From the NCBI RefSeq assembly GCF_008727865.1, contig NZ_VTWU01000006.1:287730-351729 (forward strand): a DNA stretch of 64,000 nucleotides. Direction: 5' to 3'. Source of the DNA: Hymenobacter busanensis. GTDB taxonomy: Bacteria > Bacteroidota > Bacteroidia > Cytophagales > Hymenobacteraceae. Every line of letters begins with the position of its first letter. Position 1 is the first letter of the stretch. The notes beneath the pieces were generated by a model. That model did no database searches. It saw only the letters and a list, made by a program, of their open reading frames with translations, and was not told the origin of the DNA. The position numbers and the translations under genes are program-made. Positions 1 to 7,973 of this stretch are shown piece after piece.

Positions 1-152
1 CGAACGGCGCCGCCGAGGCGGTGCTGCAGCTGGGCCAGCAAAGCGCGGGTGGCGCCCAGCGGCTCTCCCCCCGGACTGGCAACCGGCAGCAGCACCAGCA
101 GCACGGGCGCGTCGGCGGCCGGAAGCAGAGGTTGTGGTTGCGGGACGGTCAT
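1..152 (-). CDS. Partial thioredoxin-like protein (N-terminus only)
   Basis: The gene runs off the left edge. About 50 N-terminal residues are visible, starting at an ATG at 152. They hold a hydrophobic strand-like stretch (VLLVLLPVA) followed by a predicted helix (ALLAQLQHRL). This order resembles the start of a thioredoxin fold without its CXXC site, but the catalytic region is outside the window, so the family is a guess. It is divergent from the PAS kinase gene. A partly conserved TGA-N6-TCA palindrome at 209-220 lies between the two and could control either one. Confidence 0.4.
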   Translation of the reverse strand, partial: MTVPQPQPLLPAADAPVLLVLLPVASPGGEPLGATRALLAQLQHRLGGAV

Positions 153-208
153 GGAAAGCAGGCGATGTTGGCGAAAACAATATTGCCCGATTTCGGCGCC
201 GCAATCCA

Positions 209-220
209 TGATATTCGTCA
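209..220. promoter_or_regulatory. Weak candidate Crp/Fnr-type palindrome
   Basis: TGATATTCGTCA matches the operator upstream of ccoN and ccoI at 10 of 12 positions when read on the minus strand (TGACGAATATCA). Measured toward the minus-strand gene, a degenerate -7-like octamer starts after exactly 23 bp (178-185). That is the spacing seen at ccoN and ccoI, but the octamer matches only 4 of 6 defined positions. Confidence 0.3.
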
Positions 221-319
221 GGTAGTGGCTAAACTTTGGTCATATCCGACCAATTTGTGACGAATTTCGTCCCGCAATACGGCTTCTTGCTTCCCACTCA
301 ACGGCTGATCTTGCCCGGT

Positions 320-1930
320 ATGCCCACCCGCTCCTACGCCGACGCCCTGGTTCACACGCTGTTTCAGCAGGCCCAAGGCTTTGTGGGCGTTTACGATGCC
401 CAGTTGAGCCGGTTTACCCGCGTCAATGCCAAGGGAGTGCAGCTGCTGGGCTTTGCCACTGAGCAGGCCCTGCTGGATGCGCCGGCGCTGCCCATTCGCC
501 CGGCCACGCTCGAAAGCTGGGAAACCCTGCTGGAAGCCGCGCAACAGCACCATTACGTGGTCGACGCCCGCATCGAGTTGCCGGGGCGCCCCGCCGTAGA
601 TGCCCGCCTGGAGCTGACGCACTTTGAGCACGAAGGCCGCTCGCTGTTTTTGGTGGGCCTGCACGAGCAGGAACAAGGCCGCTTGCAACGGGCCGAACGG
701 GAGCTGGCGCAGAGCGTGGGCCGCTTCGAAGCGGTGGTGGCCAATGCCACCATCGGCATTGTCGTCTGCGACCGGCAGGGTGTCATCATATCGGCCAACC
801 GCTTGTCGCAGCAGCTCTTTGGCTACGCCGAAGGCGAGCTGCCGGGCCAGAAGATTGAAGTGCTGGTGCCCAACGCCGCCGGACGCCGGCACGAGCAGCT
901 GCGCGAATCCTTCAACGCCAACCCCTCGGTGCGGGCCATGGGTGCGCACCGCGCCGGCCTTGAGGCCCTGCGCAAAGACGGCTCGGTATTCCCCGTGGAA
1001 GTGAGCCTGAGCTATTTCTATCTCGACGACGAGCTGTACGTGGTGTCCTACATCCTCGACATCACCTATAAGAAGGAAGCCGAGCGGGAGCTGATTGCCC
1101 AGCGCCAGCGCGTGGAGGGCCTCAATGCCGAGCTGGAGCAGAAAGTAGCCGACCGCACCCACGCCCTGCTCAGCACGCTGGAGCAGCTGGAGCAGCGCAC
1201 CGAGGAGCTGGCCAAGGCGCTGGCCGCCGAGCAGGAATTGGGCGAGTTGAAGTCGCGCTTCGTGAGCATGGCTTCGCACGAGTTTCGCACCCCGCTCACG
1301 GCCGTCATGAACTCGGCCACGCTCATCGAGAAATACCCCGGTGCCGACCAGCAGGACAAGCGCGTGAAGCACCTGCAGCGCATTCGGGCCTCGGTGAAGC
1401 ACCTCAACGACATTCTGGAAGAGTTTCTGTCGGTGGGCCGCATCGAGGAAGGCCGCATTGAGGCCCGCCCCGCCGACCTGGACTTCGGGGCCCTACTGGC
1501 CGATACCGTGGCCGACGTGCAGAGCCTGCTGAAACCCGGCCAAATCATTGAGCAACGCACGGAATGCCCCGCGCCGGTACACCTGGACTCTTCGCTGCTG
1601 CGCAAAATTCTGGTCAACCTGCTCTCCAACGCCATCAAGTACTCGGGCGACAACTCGGTGGTAACGGTGCGCACCGCCTGCACCGGCGGCCACCTCACCC
1701 TCACGGTGCAGGACCAGGGCGTGGGCATTTCGCAGGAAGACCAGGAGCACTTGTTCGAGCGGTTTTTCCGCGCCCGCAACGTCACCAACGTACCCGGCAC
1801 CGGCCTCGGACTCTACATCATTGCCAAGTACCTGGAGCTGATGAACGGCCGCATCGAGTTGCTGAGCGAGCTAGGCCAGGGCACCACCGTCACCGTCACC
1901 ATTCCCTATGAAAACCATCCTGCTGATTGA
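320..1930 (+). CDS. PAS-domain sensor histidine kinase
   Basis: A 536-residue soluble kinase that probably phosphorylates the overlapping receiver-Crp gene. In order: a degenerate PAS-like region (about 10-115), a clear PAS domain (about 130-255), a coiled coil (about 255-312), HisKA with phospho-acceptor His320 in SHEFRTPL, and HATPase_c with the N box (NLLSNAIKYS), DQGVGIS and GTGLGLY. No transmembrane segment is visible, so the signal is probably cytoplasmic. The ATG at 320 is preferred over the in-frame TTG at 236, which would add 28 unconserved-looking residues. The 3' end overlaps the next gene by 23 bp, which implies translational coupling. The PAS has a histidine (RRHEQL) near where FixL carries its heme ligand. 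Many non-heme PAS domains do too, so heme binding is only a hypothesis. Confidence 0.9.
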   Translation: MPTRSYADALVHTLFQQAQGFVGVYDAQLSRFTRVNAKGVQLLGFATEQALLDAPALPIRPATLESWETLLEAAQQHHYVVDARIELPGRPAVDARLELTHFEHEGRSLFLVGLHEQEQGRLQRAERELAQSVGRFEAVVANATIGIVVCDRQGVIISANRLSQQLFGYAEGELPGQKIEVLVPNAAGRRHEQLRESFNANPSVRAMGAHRAGLEALRKDGSVFPVEVSLSYFYLDDELYVVSYILDITYKKEAERELIAQRQRVEGLNAELEQKVADRTHALLSTLEQLEQRTEELAKALAAEQELGELKSRFVSMASHEFRTPLTAVMNSATLIEKYPGADQQDKRVKHLQRIRASVKHLNDILEEFLSVGRIEEGRIEARPADLDFGALLADTVADVQSLLKPGQIIEQRTECPAPVHLDSSLLRKILVNLLSNAIKYSGDNSVVTVRTACTGGHLTLTVQDQGVGISQEDQEHLFERFFRARNVTNVPGTGLGLYIIAKYLELMNGRIELLSELGQGTTVTVTIPYENHPAD

Positions 1931-2957
1931 GGACAACGACCTGATTCGGGAAAGCACCGCCGAAATTCTGGAACTGGCCGGCTACGCCGTGCTGACGGCC
2001 GAAAACGGCAAAGTGGGCGTGGAACAGGCCCGCGCCACCCGGCCCGATCTGGTCATCTGCGACATCATGATGCCCGTGCTCGACGGCTACGGCGTGCTGC
2101 AGATTTTCAGCCAGGACGCACAGCTTTCGGGCATACCGTTCATTTTTCTGACCGCCAAAACCGAGCGCACCGACATGCGCAAGGGCATGGAACTGGGTGC
2201 CGACGACTACCTGACCAAACCCTTCGACGAGAGCGAGCTGCTGAGCGCCATTACGGGCCGCCTCAACCGCTTCAGCCACCTCAAAGCCGATTACGACCTG
2301 CAACGCGAAGGGCTGCACGAGTTTCTGGAAGACGCCCGCGCCGTGGGCAAGCTGGAAAGCCTCTCGACCGACCGCAAAGTGCACACCGTGCGCAAAAAGC
2401 AGGACATCTACCGCGAAGGCGACGACCCCACGCGGCTGTACTTTGTGAAATCGGGGCGGGTGAAAACGGTGAAAACCACCGCTGCGGGCAAGGAGCTGAT
2501 AACCGGGATATATGCCCCCGGCGAGTTTTTCGGGTACATGGCCCTGCTGGAGCACACCCGTCACAACGACTCCGCCGTCGCCGTCGACGACTCCGAGCTG
2601 GTGTACATTCCCAAGGACGACTTTACCCAACTCGTGCTGCGCAACCCCCAAGTCGGCCAGCAGTTTATCCGGCTGCTGGCCGGGCGCGTGAGCGAGCGGG
2701 AACAGCAGCTCGTGGGCATGGCCTACAACTCCATCCGGCGCCGCGTGGCCGATACGCTGCTGCGCCTGCACGAGCAGCACGCCGCCGACGCCAGCCCGTT
2801 TCAGCTCTCCCGCGACGACATGGCCGCCCTGGTGGGCACCGCGCCGGAGTCGCTGATTCGCACGCTGAGCGAGTTTCGGCAGGACGGCCTTATTGAGCTG
2901 ACGGGCAAGGACATTCGGGTGCTGCAGCCCGACAAGCTGCGCCGCGCCAACTGGTAG
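1908..2957 (+). CDS. Receiver-Crp/Fnr fusion transcription factor
   Basis: A 349-residue regulator. The receiver domain (1-120) has acidic E8/D9, phospho-acceptor D52 (ICDIMMP), T82 and K104. A cyclic-nucleotide-binding-like beta roll (about 155-250) and a Crp-type winged helix (about 285-345) follow. The recognition helix (PESLIRTL) keeps Glu314 and Arg318, which align with the Glu and Arg that Fnr and Crp use to read TGA half-sites. The Fnr cysteine cluster is absent, so there is no sign of direct Fe-S oxygen sensing. Control probably comes through phosphorylation by the upstream kinase, whose gene it overlaps. It is the best candidate regulator in the window for the TGA-N6-TCA operators in the cbb3 cluster. 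Confidence 0.93.
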   Translation: MKTILLIEDNDLIRESTAEILELAGYAVLTAENGKVGVEQARATRPDLVICDIMMPVLDGYGVLQIFSQDAQLSGIPFIFLTAKTERTDMRKGMELGADDYLTKPFDESELLSAITGRLNRFSHLKADYDLQREGLHEFLEDARAVGKLESLSTDRKVHTVRKKQDIYREGDDPTRLYFVKSGRVKTVKTTAAGKELITGIYAPGEFFGYMALLEHTRHNDSAVAVDDSELVYIPKDDFTQLVLRNPQVGQQFIRLLAGRVSEREQQLVGMAYNSIRRRVADTLLRLHEQHAADASPFQLSRDDMAALVGTAPESLIRTLSEFRQDGLIELTGKDIRVLQPDKLRRANW

Positions 2958-2966
2958 TAAAACCGA

Positions 2967-3011
2967 ACCGCGGCCGGCGGGTACCCTGCGGGCGTCCTAG
3001 CCGGCCGTGGT
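2967..3011. terminator. Bidirectional hairpin terminator between convergent genes
   Basis: A 12-bp stem (2967-2978 with 3000-3011, one G-T mismatch) lies between the stop of the receiver-Crp gene and the stop of hemF. A-rich and T-rich tracts flank it on the two sides (GTAAAACC and GGCTTTTCC). This fits a shared terminator for convergent transcription. Confidence 0.6.
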
Positions 3012-3031
3012 TTGGCTTTTCCGCCTCACAA

Positions 3032-3988
3032 TCAGCCGACCCGTTCCGGCACCGGCTGCTTTTCGGCGGCCAGCCAGTCGATGCCCTTCCGCAGCCACTG
3101 CAAGGTGTGGGCTTCGGCCGAGCCGGGCGCGGGCTGCTGGTTGTAGTGCCACTCGCAGCGCGGCGGCAAACTCATCAGGATGCTTTCGGTGCGGCCGCCA
3201 GTTTCCAGCCCGAACTTGGTGCCGCGGTCGATGGCCAGGTTGAACTCGGCGTAGCGCCCCCGGCGGATGAGCTGCCAGTGGGTTTCCGGCTCCCCGTAGG
3301 GCAGCGCCGCGTTCTGCCGGAGCAGGTGGGAATAAGTGCGGCCGTATACCTCGCCCACGGCTTGCACGAAAGCAAACAGCTCTTCGAACGTACCGTCTTG
3401 GCCCACGGTGAGGCGGTCGAAGAAGATGCCGCCGACGCCGCGCGTTTCCTGCCGGTGAGGCAGGTAGAAGTACTCGTCGGCCCACTGCTTGAAGCGCGGG
3501 TAGTACGTGGGGTTGTGCTGCCCACAGACCGCGGCAATCTGCGCGTGAAACCAGCGGGCCTGCGCCTCGTCCACGTAAATCGGCGTCAGGTCCAGGCCGC
3601 CGCCGAACCAGGCTTCGCCGTTGCCGGCCTCGAAGTAGCGCACGTTCATGTGCGAGATGGGCACCCGGGGGCTGCGCGGGTGCTGCACCACCGACACGCC
3701 CGTGGCGAAATAGCGCGGGTCGGGCATGAGCAGGTGCTGCGCCGCCCGTTCGTCCATCTGGCCCCACACGGCCGAAAAGGCCACGCCGCCTTTCTCCAGA
3801 ATATTGCCGTCCTGAATCACGCGGGTGCGGCCTCCGCCCCCGCTGTTGTGCGTCCAGGCATCTTCGTGAAAGGCGGCCCCGCCGTCGGCTGATTCCAGCT
3901 GCTGGCACAGCCAATCCTGAAACTGGCGCATCCAGTGTTCGACCTGGGCGCGGCGCGGCGTAGTAGCTGCGGAAGCAAACGTGTTCAT
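3032..3988 (-). CDS. hemF: Oxygen-dependent coproporphyrinogen III oxidase
   Basis: A 318-residue HemF that decarboxylates coproporphyrinogen III to protoporphyrinogen IX in heme synthesis, using O2. Family landmarks are GGGGRTRV, the SHMNVRYFE segment, WFGGGLDLTP, the FKQWADEYFYLPHR region and GGIFFD, followed by RRGRYAEFNL and the C-terminal WHYNQQP. The ATG at 3988 is chosen because the 38 extra upstream residues are low-complexity Arg-rich and overlap the stress-protein gene. It sits 44 bp downstream of that gene, at the end of the cbb3 gene block. Heme supply for the oxidase is a natural reason for this position. Confidence 0.96.
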   Translation of the reverse strand: MNTFASAATTPRRAQVEHWMRQFQDWLCQQLESADGGAAFHEDAWTHNSGGGGRTRVIQDGNILEKGGVAFSAVWGQMDERAAQHLLMPDPRYFATGVSVVQHPRSPRVPISHMNVRYFEAGNGEAWFGGGLDLTPIYVDEAQARWFHAQIAAVCGQHNPTYYPRFKQWADEYFYLPHRQETRGVGGIFFDRLTVGQDGTFEELFAFVQAVGEVYGRTYSHLLRQNAALPYGEPETHWQLIRRGRYAEFNLAIDRGTKFGLETGGRTESILMSLPPRCEWHYNQQPAPGSAEAHTLQWLRKGIDWLAAEKQPVPERVG

Positions 3989-4032
3989 AAGAGGGTAACT
4001 AAGTCGAAGAAAAAAGAACCGGCGTCGCGGCC

Positions 4033-4941
4033 TCAGGCCCAGCGGATGGACCGGTAATCGGGCAGCGCCGCAACGGGCCGTAGCTCCTCCTGCCGGGCGC
4101 ACTGCTCACAGCAAGTTGCCGCGGCCGAGCATTCGGTGGGCCGCAGCACCAGCACCGGAATGCGCGTGTGGTAGGCCTGCGTTTTGGTATAGCTCACGTC
4201 GAAAAAACGGCGCAGCGCGGCCGCATCGGTTGGGGCAAAAACCAGCAGTTGGGTCCGCTGTTGGGCGCAAAACTCCCCGATGGCTTCGAGCGCGTCGTCG
4301 TCGCGCAGCAGCCGGGCGTCGCTGCGCACGTCGGGCAGGTGCTCCTGAATCAGGCGCATGTTTTTCTTGGTGCTGATGAGCGTCGTCAGCTCCATACGGT
4401 GATAGAAATGCACGAGCTGCAAATGCGCCGCCAGGCTGCGGGCCAACTCGCCCACAACGCGCAGGGCGGCAAAATCAGATCCACTGAAATTGGCCAGAAA
4501 AGCCATGCGGCTTGGCAACTGCCGCACGCCCGGCGGCACCACCAGCACCGGACAGCTGGCCAGCTCGGCAATGCGCACGGCGTGGTTGCCGTTGGTGGCG
4601 GGTTCGCCGCAGTCGGTGTGCTCCAGGTTCATTATCAGCAACTCGGCCGCGTATTCCTCCACCACGCTTTGCACGTGGTCGTGCAGGCAGCCTGCGCGCA
4701 CGGCGTAGCGGTAGCAAATGCGGCGGCCGTCTTGGCGCACCAGCTGCACGTAGCGCAGGCGCTCGGCCAGCGCGGCCAGGCGCTTTCCATACGCCGCCGC
4801 CTCGGGTTCCGTCAGGGTTGGGCCGTGGTGGCTGTAGAGCAGCACAACTTCGGCGCCGAGGTGCACGGCCAGCTTGTTGGCGTACACCACCGTGTGCTCC
4901 GCCGCGGCGGTCAGGTCGACGGGAACGAGAATGGTTTTCAT
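4033..4941 (-). CDS. Tandem universal stress protein with C-terminal cysteine cluster
   Basis: A 302-residue protein with two UspA-like halves. The first begins MKTILVPVDL (about 1-140), and the second begins at the FLANFS segment (about 150-268) and ends with the core strand PVLVLRP. The ATG at 4941 is chosen over an in-frame codon 12 bp upstream. The tail after the second domain carries C271, C277, C278 and C281 (C-X5-CC-X2-C), a possible metal or redox site that is not part of the standard Usp fold. The gene lies between hemF and the SafE-like gene, so a role in low-oxygen or redox stress is plausible but inferred. Confidence 0.9.
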   Translation of the reverse strand: MKTILVPVDLTAAAEHTVVYANKLAVHLGAEVVLLYSHHGPTLTEPEAAAYGKRLAALAERLRYVQLVRQDGRRICYRYAVRAGCLHDHVQSVVEEYAAELLIMNLEHTDCGEPATNGNHAVRIAELASCPVLVVPPGVRQLPSRMAFLANFSGSDFAALRVVGELARSLAAHLQLVHFYHRMELTTLISTKKNMRLIQEHLPDVRSDARLLRDDDALEAIGEFCAQQRTQLLVFAPTDAAALRRFFDVSYTKTQAYHTRIPVLVLRPTECSAAATCCEQCARQEELRPVAALPDYRSIRWA

Positions 4942-4989
4942 GGGAGCGAGCAAGGCGCGAAAGCGGAAGAATCGGGAGAAAGCGGCGGC

Positions 4990-5727
4990 TTAGCGGCCGG
5001 GCGTGCCGTGGCACATGGTAATGGCGTGGTTGACGGCCTTGCCAACCGGCCCCAGGGTTTGGGCCAGCGCCGGGCTCAGGTACGGAATGCCGAGCCCGAG
5101 TCCGCGCACGATGAATAGCCCGGCCATAACGGCCGCCACCACCGGCACGGCCTGCCGCAGCCGCGTGCGCCACCGCAGCGGCACCAGCTGCCCGGTAAGC
5201 GAAAGGACCAGCATCAGCGGCAGGGTGCCCAGGCCAAACAGCCCCATATAGCCCGCCGCGCCGCCTACGCTGCCAGCGCTTAGGGCACCGGCCAGCGCTA
5301 GGTATACCAGGCCGCAGGGCAACAGGCCATTGAGCAGCCCAGTGGTGTAGAGGGCCCCCAGGGAGGGCCGCTGAAAGAACAAGGCCAAGGTTTGCTTGAG
5401 GCGGACCAGCACCTTTTCGAGGCCCACGGCGGCCGCGGCCCGGCCGGTGTAGCGCTCCGGCACCACCACCAGCAACAGAATCAGCACGCCCGAGGCCACG
5501 GACAAGCCCTGTTGCAGCCCGGCCACGCGCAACGACTGCCCCAGGAGCCCGGCCGCCGCGCCCAGCGTAGCGTAGGTACTCACCCGGCCCAGGTTGTAGA
5601 GCACCCGGCCCACCACGTAACGCACCCCGCGCGGCCCTGCGCCCGGCAAGGCCAGGGCAATGGCCCCGCACATGCCCACGCAGTGGAAGCTGCCAAGAAG
5701 CCCAAAAACGAATCCTGCCCAGAGCAT
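4990..5727 (-). CDS. SafE/TauE-type (UreH-like) membrane protein of cytochrome oxidase cluster
   Basis: A 245-residue polytopic membrane protein with about six or seven hydrophobic segments. It starts with a helix carrying FHCVGMCGA and has a central NGLLPCGLVY motif. The paired Cys-bearing helices are typical of the sulfite-exporter TauE/SafE family branch that sits with cbb3 genes and is thought to help copper or cytochrome assembly. The ATG at 5727 follows a GTG at 5730, so the start is uncertain by one codon. It lies downstream of ccoH and probably belongs to the same transcript. Substrate is unknown. Confidence 0.88.
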   Translation of the reverse strand: MLWAGFVFGLLGSFHCVGMCGAIALALPGAGPRGVRYVVGRVLYNLGRVSTYATLGAAAGLLGQSLRVAGLQQGLSVASGVLILLLVVVPERYTGRAAAAVGLEKVLVRLKQTLALFFQRPSLGALYTTGLLNGLLPCGLVYLALAGALSAGSVGGAAGYMGLFGLGTLPLMLVLSLTGQLVPLRWRTRLRQAVPVVAAVMAGLFIVRGLGLGIPYLSPALAQTLGPVGKAVNHAITMCHGTPGR

Positions 5728-5792
5728 CACACGAGGAAAAAGCGTAGCTGGTTTCGGGCAGCAAGTTGGTCAGGCCACGCCCTGCTGCGGCA

Positions 5793-5804
5793 TGACGAAA
5801 ATCA
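5793..5804. promoter_or_regulatory. Low-confidence Crp/Fnr-type palindrome
   Basis: TGACGAAAATCA overlaps the ccoH stop codon and lies upstream of the SafE-like gene. It matches 10 of 12 positions of the ccoN and ccoI operator. The octamer 23 bp downstream on the minus strand (5762-5769) is a poor -7 box, so this may be chance. Confidence 0.2.
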
Positions 5805-6287
5805 GTTGCCGACGCTGATATTCTTCTCCTGGAAATACGCCTCGCCACCAGCGGTGAAGTCGAGGCGGATGCGCCAGTAGCCGGGCTTGAGGCGGGCGGT
5901 GCTCAGGTGCTGCGCGCCGGTTGCATCAACCTGCAGCGGCACGGTAAAATCGAGGCGCTGATCGGAAGGCCGGAAGAACTGCACCTTGCCCGTGGGCTGC
6001 GGGCTGGTGAGGGCGGCCGGAATCTGCAGCCCCAGGTCGTGGCCGGTTTCGTCGTAGGTGATGGTGACCTGCGCGGGCAGCGCCTGGGTGCGGGCCGTGG
6101 CTTCCATGCGCTGTTGGTGTTGCAGCTCCTGCTCGTAGTAGTCCTTGCTCACGAGGTCGACGCTGCTGCTCATGGCCTGCTTGACCATGTAGCCGATGAA
6201 GGTGGCGAAAAGCACGAAAACGGCGATGATGGCGTAGGGCCACAGGCTGCGCTGGGGGGCGGGTTTCTGCACGGTGAGAGTAGGCAT
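5802..6287 (-). CDS. ccoH: CcoH/FixH-family cbb3 oxidase assembly protein
   Basis: A 161-residue protein with one N-terminal membrane helix (WPYAIIAVFVLFATFIGYMV), then KDYYEQELQHQQRM, the signature region of FixH, and a periplasmic beta-rich domain. FixH proteins are needed for assembly or stability of cbb3-type oxidase. It lies 23 bp downstream of ccoG on the same strand, as in other fixGH operons. Confidence 0.92.
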   Translation of the reverse strand: MPTLTVQKPAPQRSLWPYAIIAVFVLFATFIGYMVKQAMSSSVDLVSKDYYEQELQHQQRMEATARTQALPAQVTITYDETGHDLGLQIPAALTSPQPTGKVQFFRPSDQRLDFTVPLQVDATGAQHLSTARLKPGYWRIRLDFTAGGEAYFQEKNISVGN

Positions 6288-6310
6288 AGCAAGAGAGAAA
6301 GAAGCAGCGG

Positions 6311-7726
6311 CTACAGCGAAGGGCCTAGAAACTTGGTTTCTTCTTCCGTAATCAGCCGGCCGCCGCTGTACACGCCAATGCGGATTTTGCTGCTGGTTTT
6401 GGTCAGGGCGCTTGTAGGTAGCTCGGCGAAGAACACGCCCTCTACCATGCCCTGGGCCGGCAGCTTCAGGGTGTTCTGGCTCACCAGCTGCACCGTGCCG
6501 TTGGCCGGTTCCAGCACGCGCAGTTCAATGGGCATGGCCCGGTTGGTTTTGTTGATGACGGAGATGTTGTAGAGGTTCGTCACGCTGCCACGCTCCGTTT
6601 TCTGGAACAGCTGGCCGGGCGTGCGAAGCACCGTGGCTTCCACGTTGGAGCGCGTGAGCAGCAGGCCCGCCATAACGCCTACCAGCAGCACCAGCACCGC
6701 GGTGTAGGCCTTGATGCGGGCCGTCACCCGGAACTTGGTACCGGCCTCGATGTGCGCCTCCGAGTCGTAGCGGATCAGGCCCTGCGGCTTGTTGATCAGG
6801 TCCATGATGGAGTTGCACACGTCGATGCAGGCGGTGCAGTTGATGCACTCCATCTGCTGGGCGCCGTTGCGGATGTCGATGCCCGTGGGGCACACCTGCA
6901 CGCACTGTTTGCAGTCGATGCAGTCGCCGGCGGTGCGCTCCTGGTTTTTGCGCAGCTTCTCGCGCGGCTCGCCGCGGCCGTAGTCGTAGGCCACGGTGAT
7001 GGTGTTCCTGTCGAGCATCACGCCCTGCAGGCGGCCGTAGGGGCAGGCAATGGTGCACACCTGCTCGCGGAAGCGGGCAAACACGGCGTAGAACAGCCCC
7101 GTGAAAATCACCATCGAGCTGAGCCCGCCCAGGTGCTCCAGCGGCGAGGCGGTAATGATTTTTACCAGCGCCTCGGTCCCGATGATGTAAGCCAGGAAGG
7201 TGTTGGCAATCAGAAACGAGATGAGCAGAAACAGCGCGTGCTTGGTGGTTTTGCGCCAGATCTTGTTCCAGCTCCAGGCGGCCTTGTCGAGGGCTTTCTG
7301 CTGCGGGGCGTCGCCTTCCAGCCAGTACTCGATGCGGCGGAACACCATTTCGAGGAAGATGGTCTGGGGGCACACCCAGCCGCAGAAAATCCGGCCGTAC
7401 ACCACCGTGAAGAGGATGATGAACAGCACGAAGGCCATGAAGCCCAGCAGCAGGATGAAGAAGTCCTGGGGCCAGAAGATTTGCCCCATGATGATGAACT
7501 TCCGCTCCACCACGTTGAGCATCAGCACCGGCAGCTCGTGGATGCGCAGCCAGGGGCCGGCGAAGAGCAGCGCGAGCAAGCCGTAGCTTACCCATTTGCG
7601 GGCCGAATAGAGCTTGCCGCTGGGCTTTTTGGGGTAGAGCCACACGCGCTTGCCTTCGGCGTCTATCGTGGAGATAGAGTCGCGGAAGCTTTCGTCGGTG
7701 GCGGATTTGGGGGCGACGGGGTTCAT
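6311..7726 (-). CDS. ccoG: CcoG/FixG polyferredoxin, cbb3 oxidase assembly
   Basis: A 471-residue membrane iron-sulfur protein. Several transmembrane helices hold the paired motifs FCGWVCPQ and TIACPYGRLQG. A soluble dicluster ferredoxin segment follows (CIDCKQCVQVCP and CINCTACIDVC), then another helix and an Ig-like C-terminal domain. CcoG reduces copper(II) during cbb3 maturation in studied bacteria. The ATG at 7726 is preferred over a TTG nine codons upstream. It is followed by ccoH and separated from ccoP by about 250 bp that contain a strong stem-loop. Confidence 0.95.
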   Translation of the reverse strand: MNPVAPKSATDESFRDSISTIDAEGKRVWLYPKKPSGKLYSARKWVSYGLLALLFAGPWLRIHELPVLMLNVVERKFIIMGQIFWPQDFFILLLGFMAFVLFIILFTVVYGRIFCGWVCPQTIFLEMVFRRIEYWLEGDAPQQKALDKAAWSWNKIWRKTTKHALFLLISFLIANTFLAYIIGTEALVKIITASPLEHLGGLSSMVIFTGLFYAVFARFREQVCTIACPYGRLQGVMLDRNTITVAYDYGRGEPREKLRKNQERTAGDCIDCKQCVQVCPTGIDIRNGAQQMECINCTACIDVCNSIMDLINKPQGLIRYDSEAHIEAGTKFRVTARIKAYTAVLVLLVGVMAGLLLTRSNVEATVLRTPGQLFQKTERGSVTNLYNISVINKTNRAMPIELRVLEPANGTVQLVSQNTLKLPAQGMVEGVFFAELPTSALTKTSSKIRIGVYSGGRLITEEETKFLGPSL

Positions 7727-7861
7727 CTGGTTCTGGGGGCCTGTGGGCGGCAAATGCGCCCGGCAGGCCGTTATCGGCTACACTTCCGTCGGCCTGCGGC
7801 TGGGCCGGGCGTGGCGGCGGCACGAAGCTCGCGGCCGGAGGTTGCAAGGCTCTTAATGCCC

Positions 7862-7885
7862 GCCGCCAGCGTCTCCGCTGGCGGC
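7862..7885 (-). terminator. Perfect 10-bp stem-loop between ccoP and ccoG
   Basis: GCCGCCAGCG pairs perfectly with CGCTGGCGGC across a TCTC loop. There is no T-run after it on the minus strand. It may be a partial terminator or an RNA-processing and stability element that sets the ratio of oxidase subunits to assembly proteins. Confidence 0.45.
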
Positions 7886-7973
7886 TCGCCCGAACGCGGG
7901 CCGTGCTAAACAAAACGTTCGGACAAACGGCGGGGGAAGGAGACCTGCCGCGGGCAAATAATTAGCGACTCCG

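Noticed and set aside
700..1070. Heme-binding FixL-type PAS in the kinase at 320
   Set aside because: One histidine is near the right place, but the downstream arginine does not align exactly and many non-heme PAS domains have this His. Kept only as a hypothesis.
218..1402. Long antisense reading frame opposite the PAS kinase
   Set aside because: Open by GC bias only. The plus strand has clear PAS, HisKA and HATPase domains.
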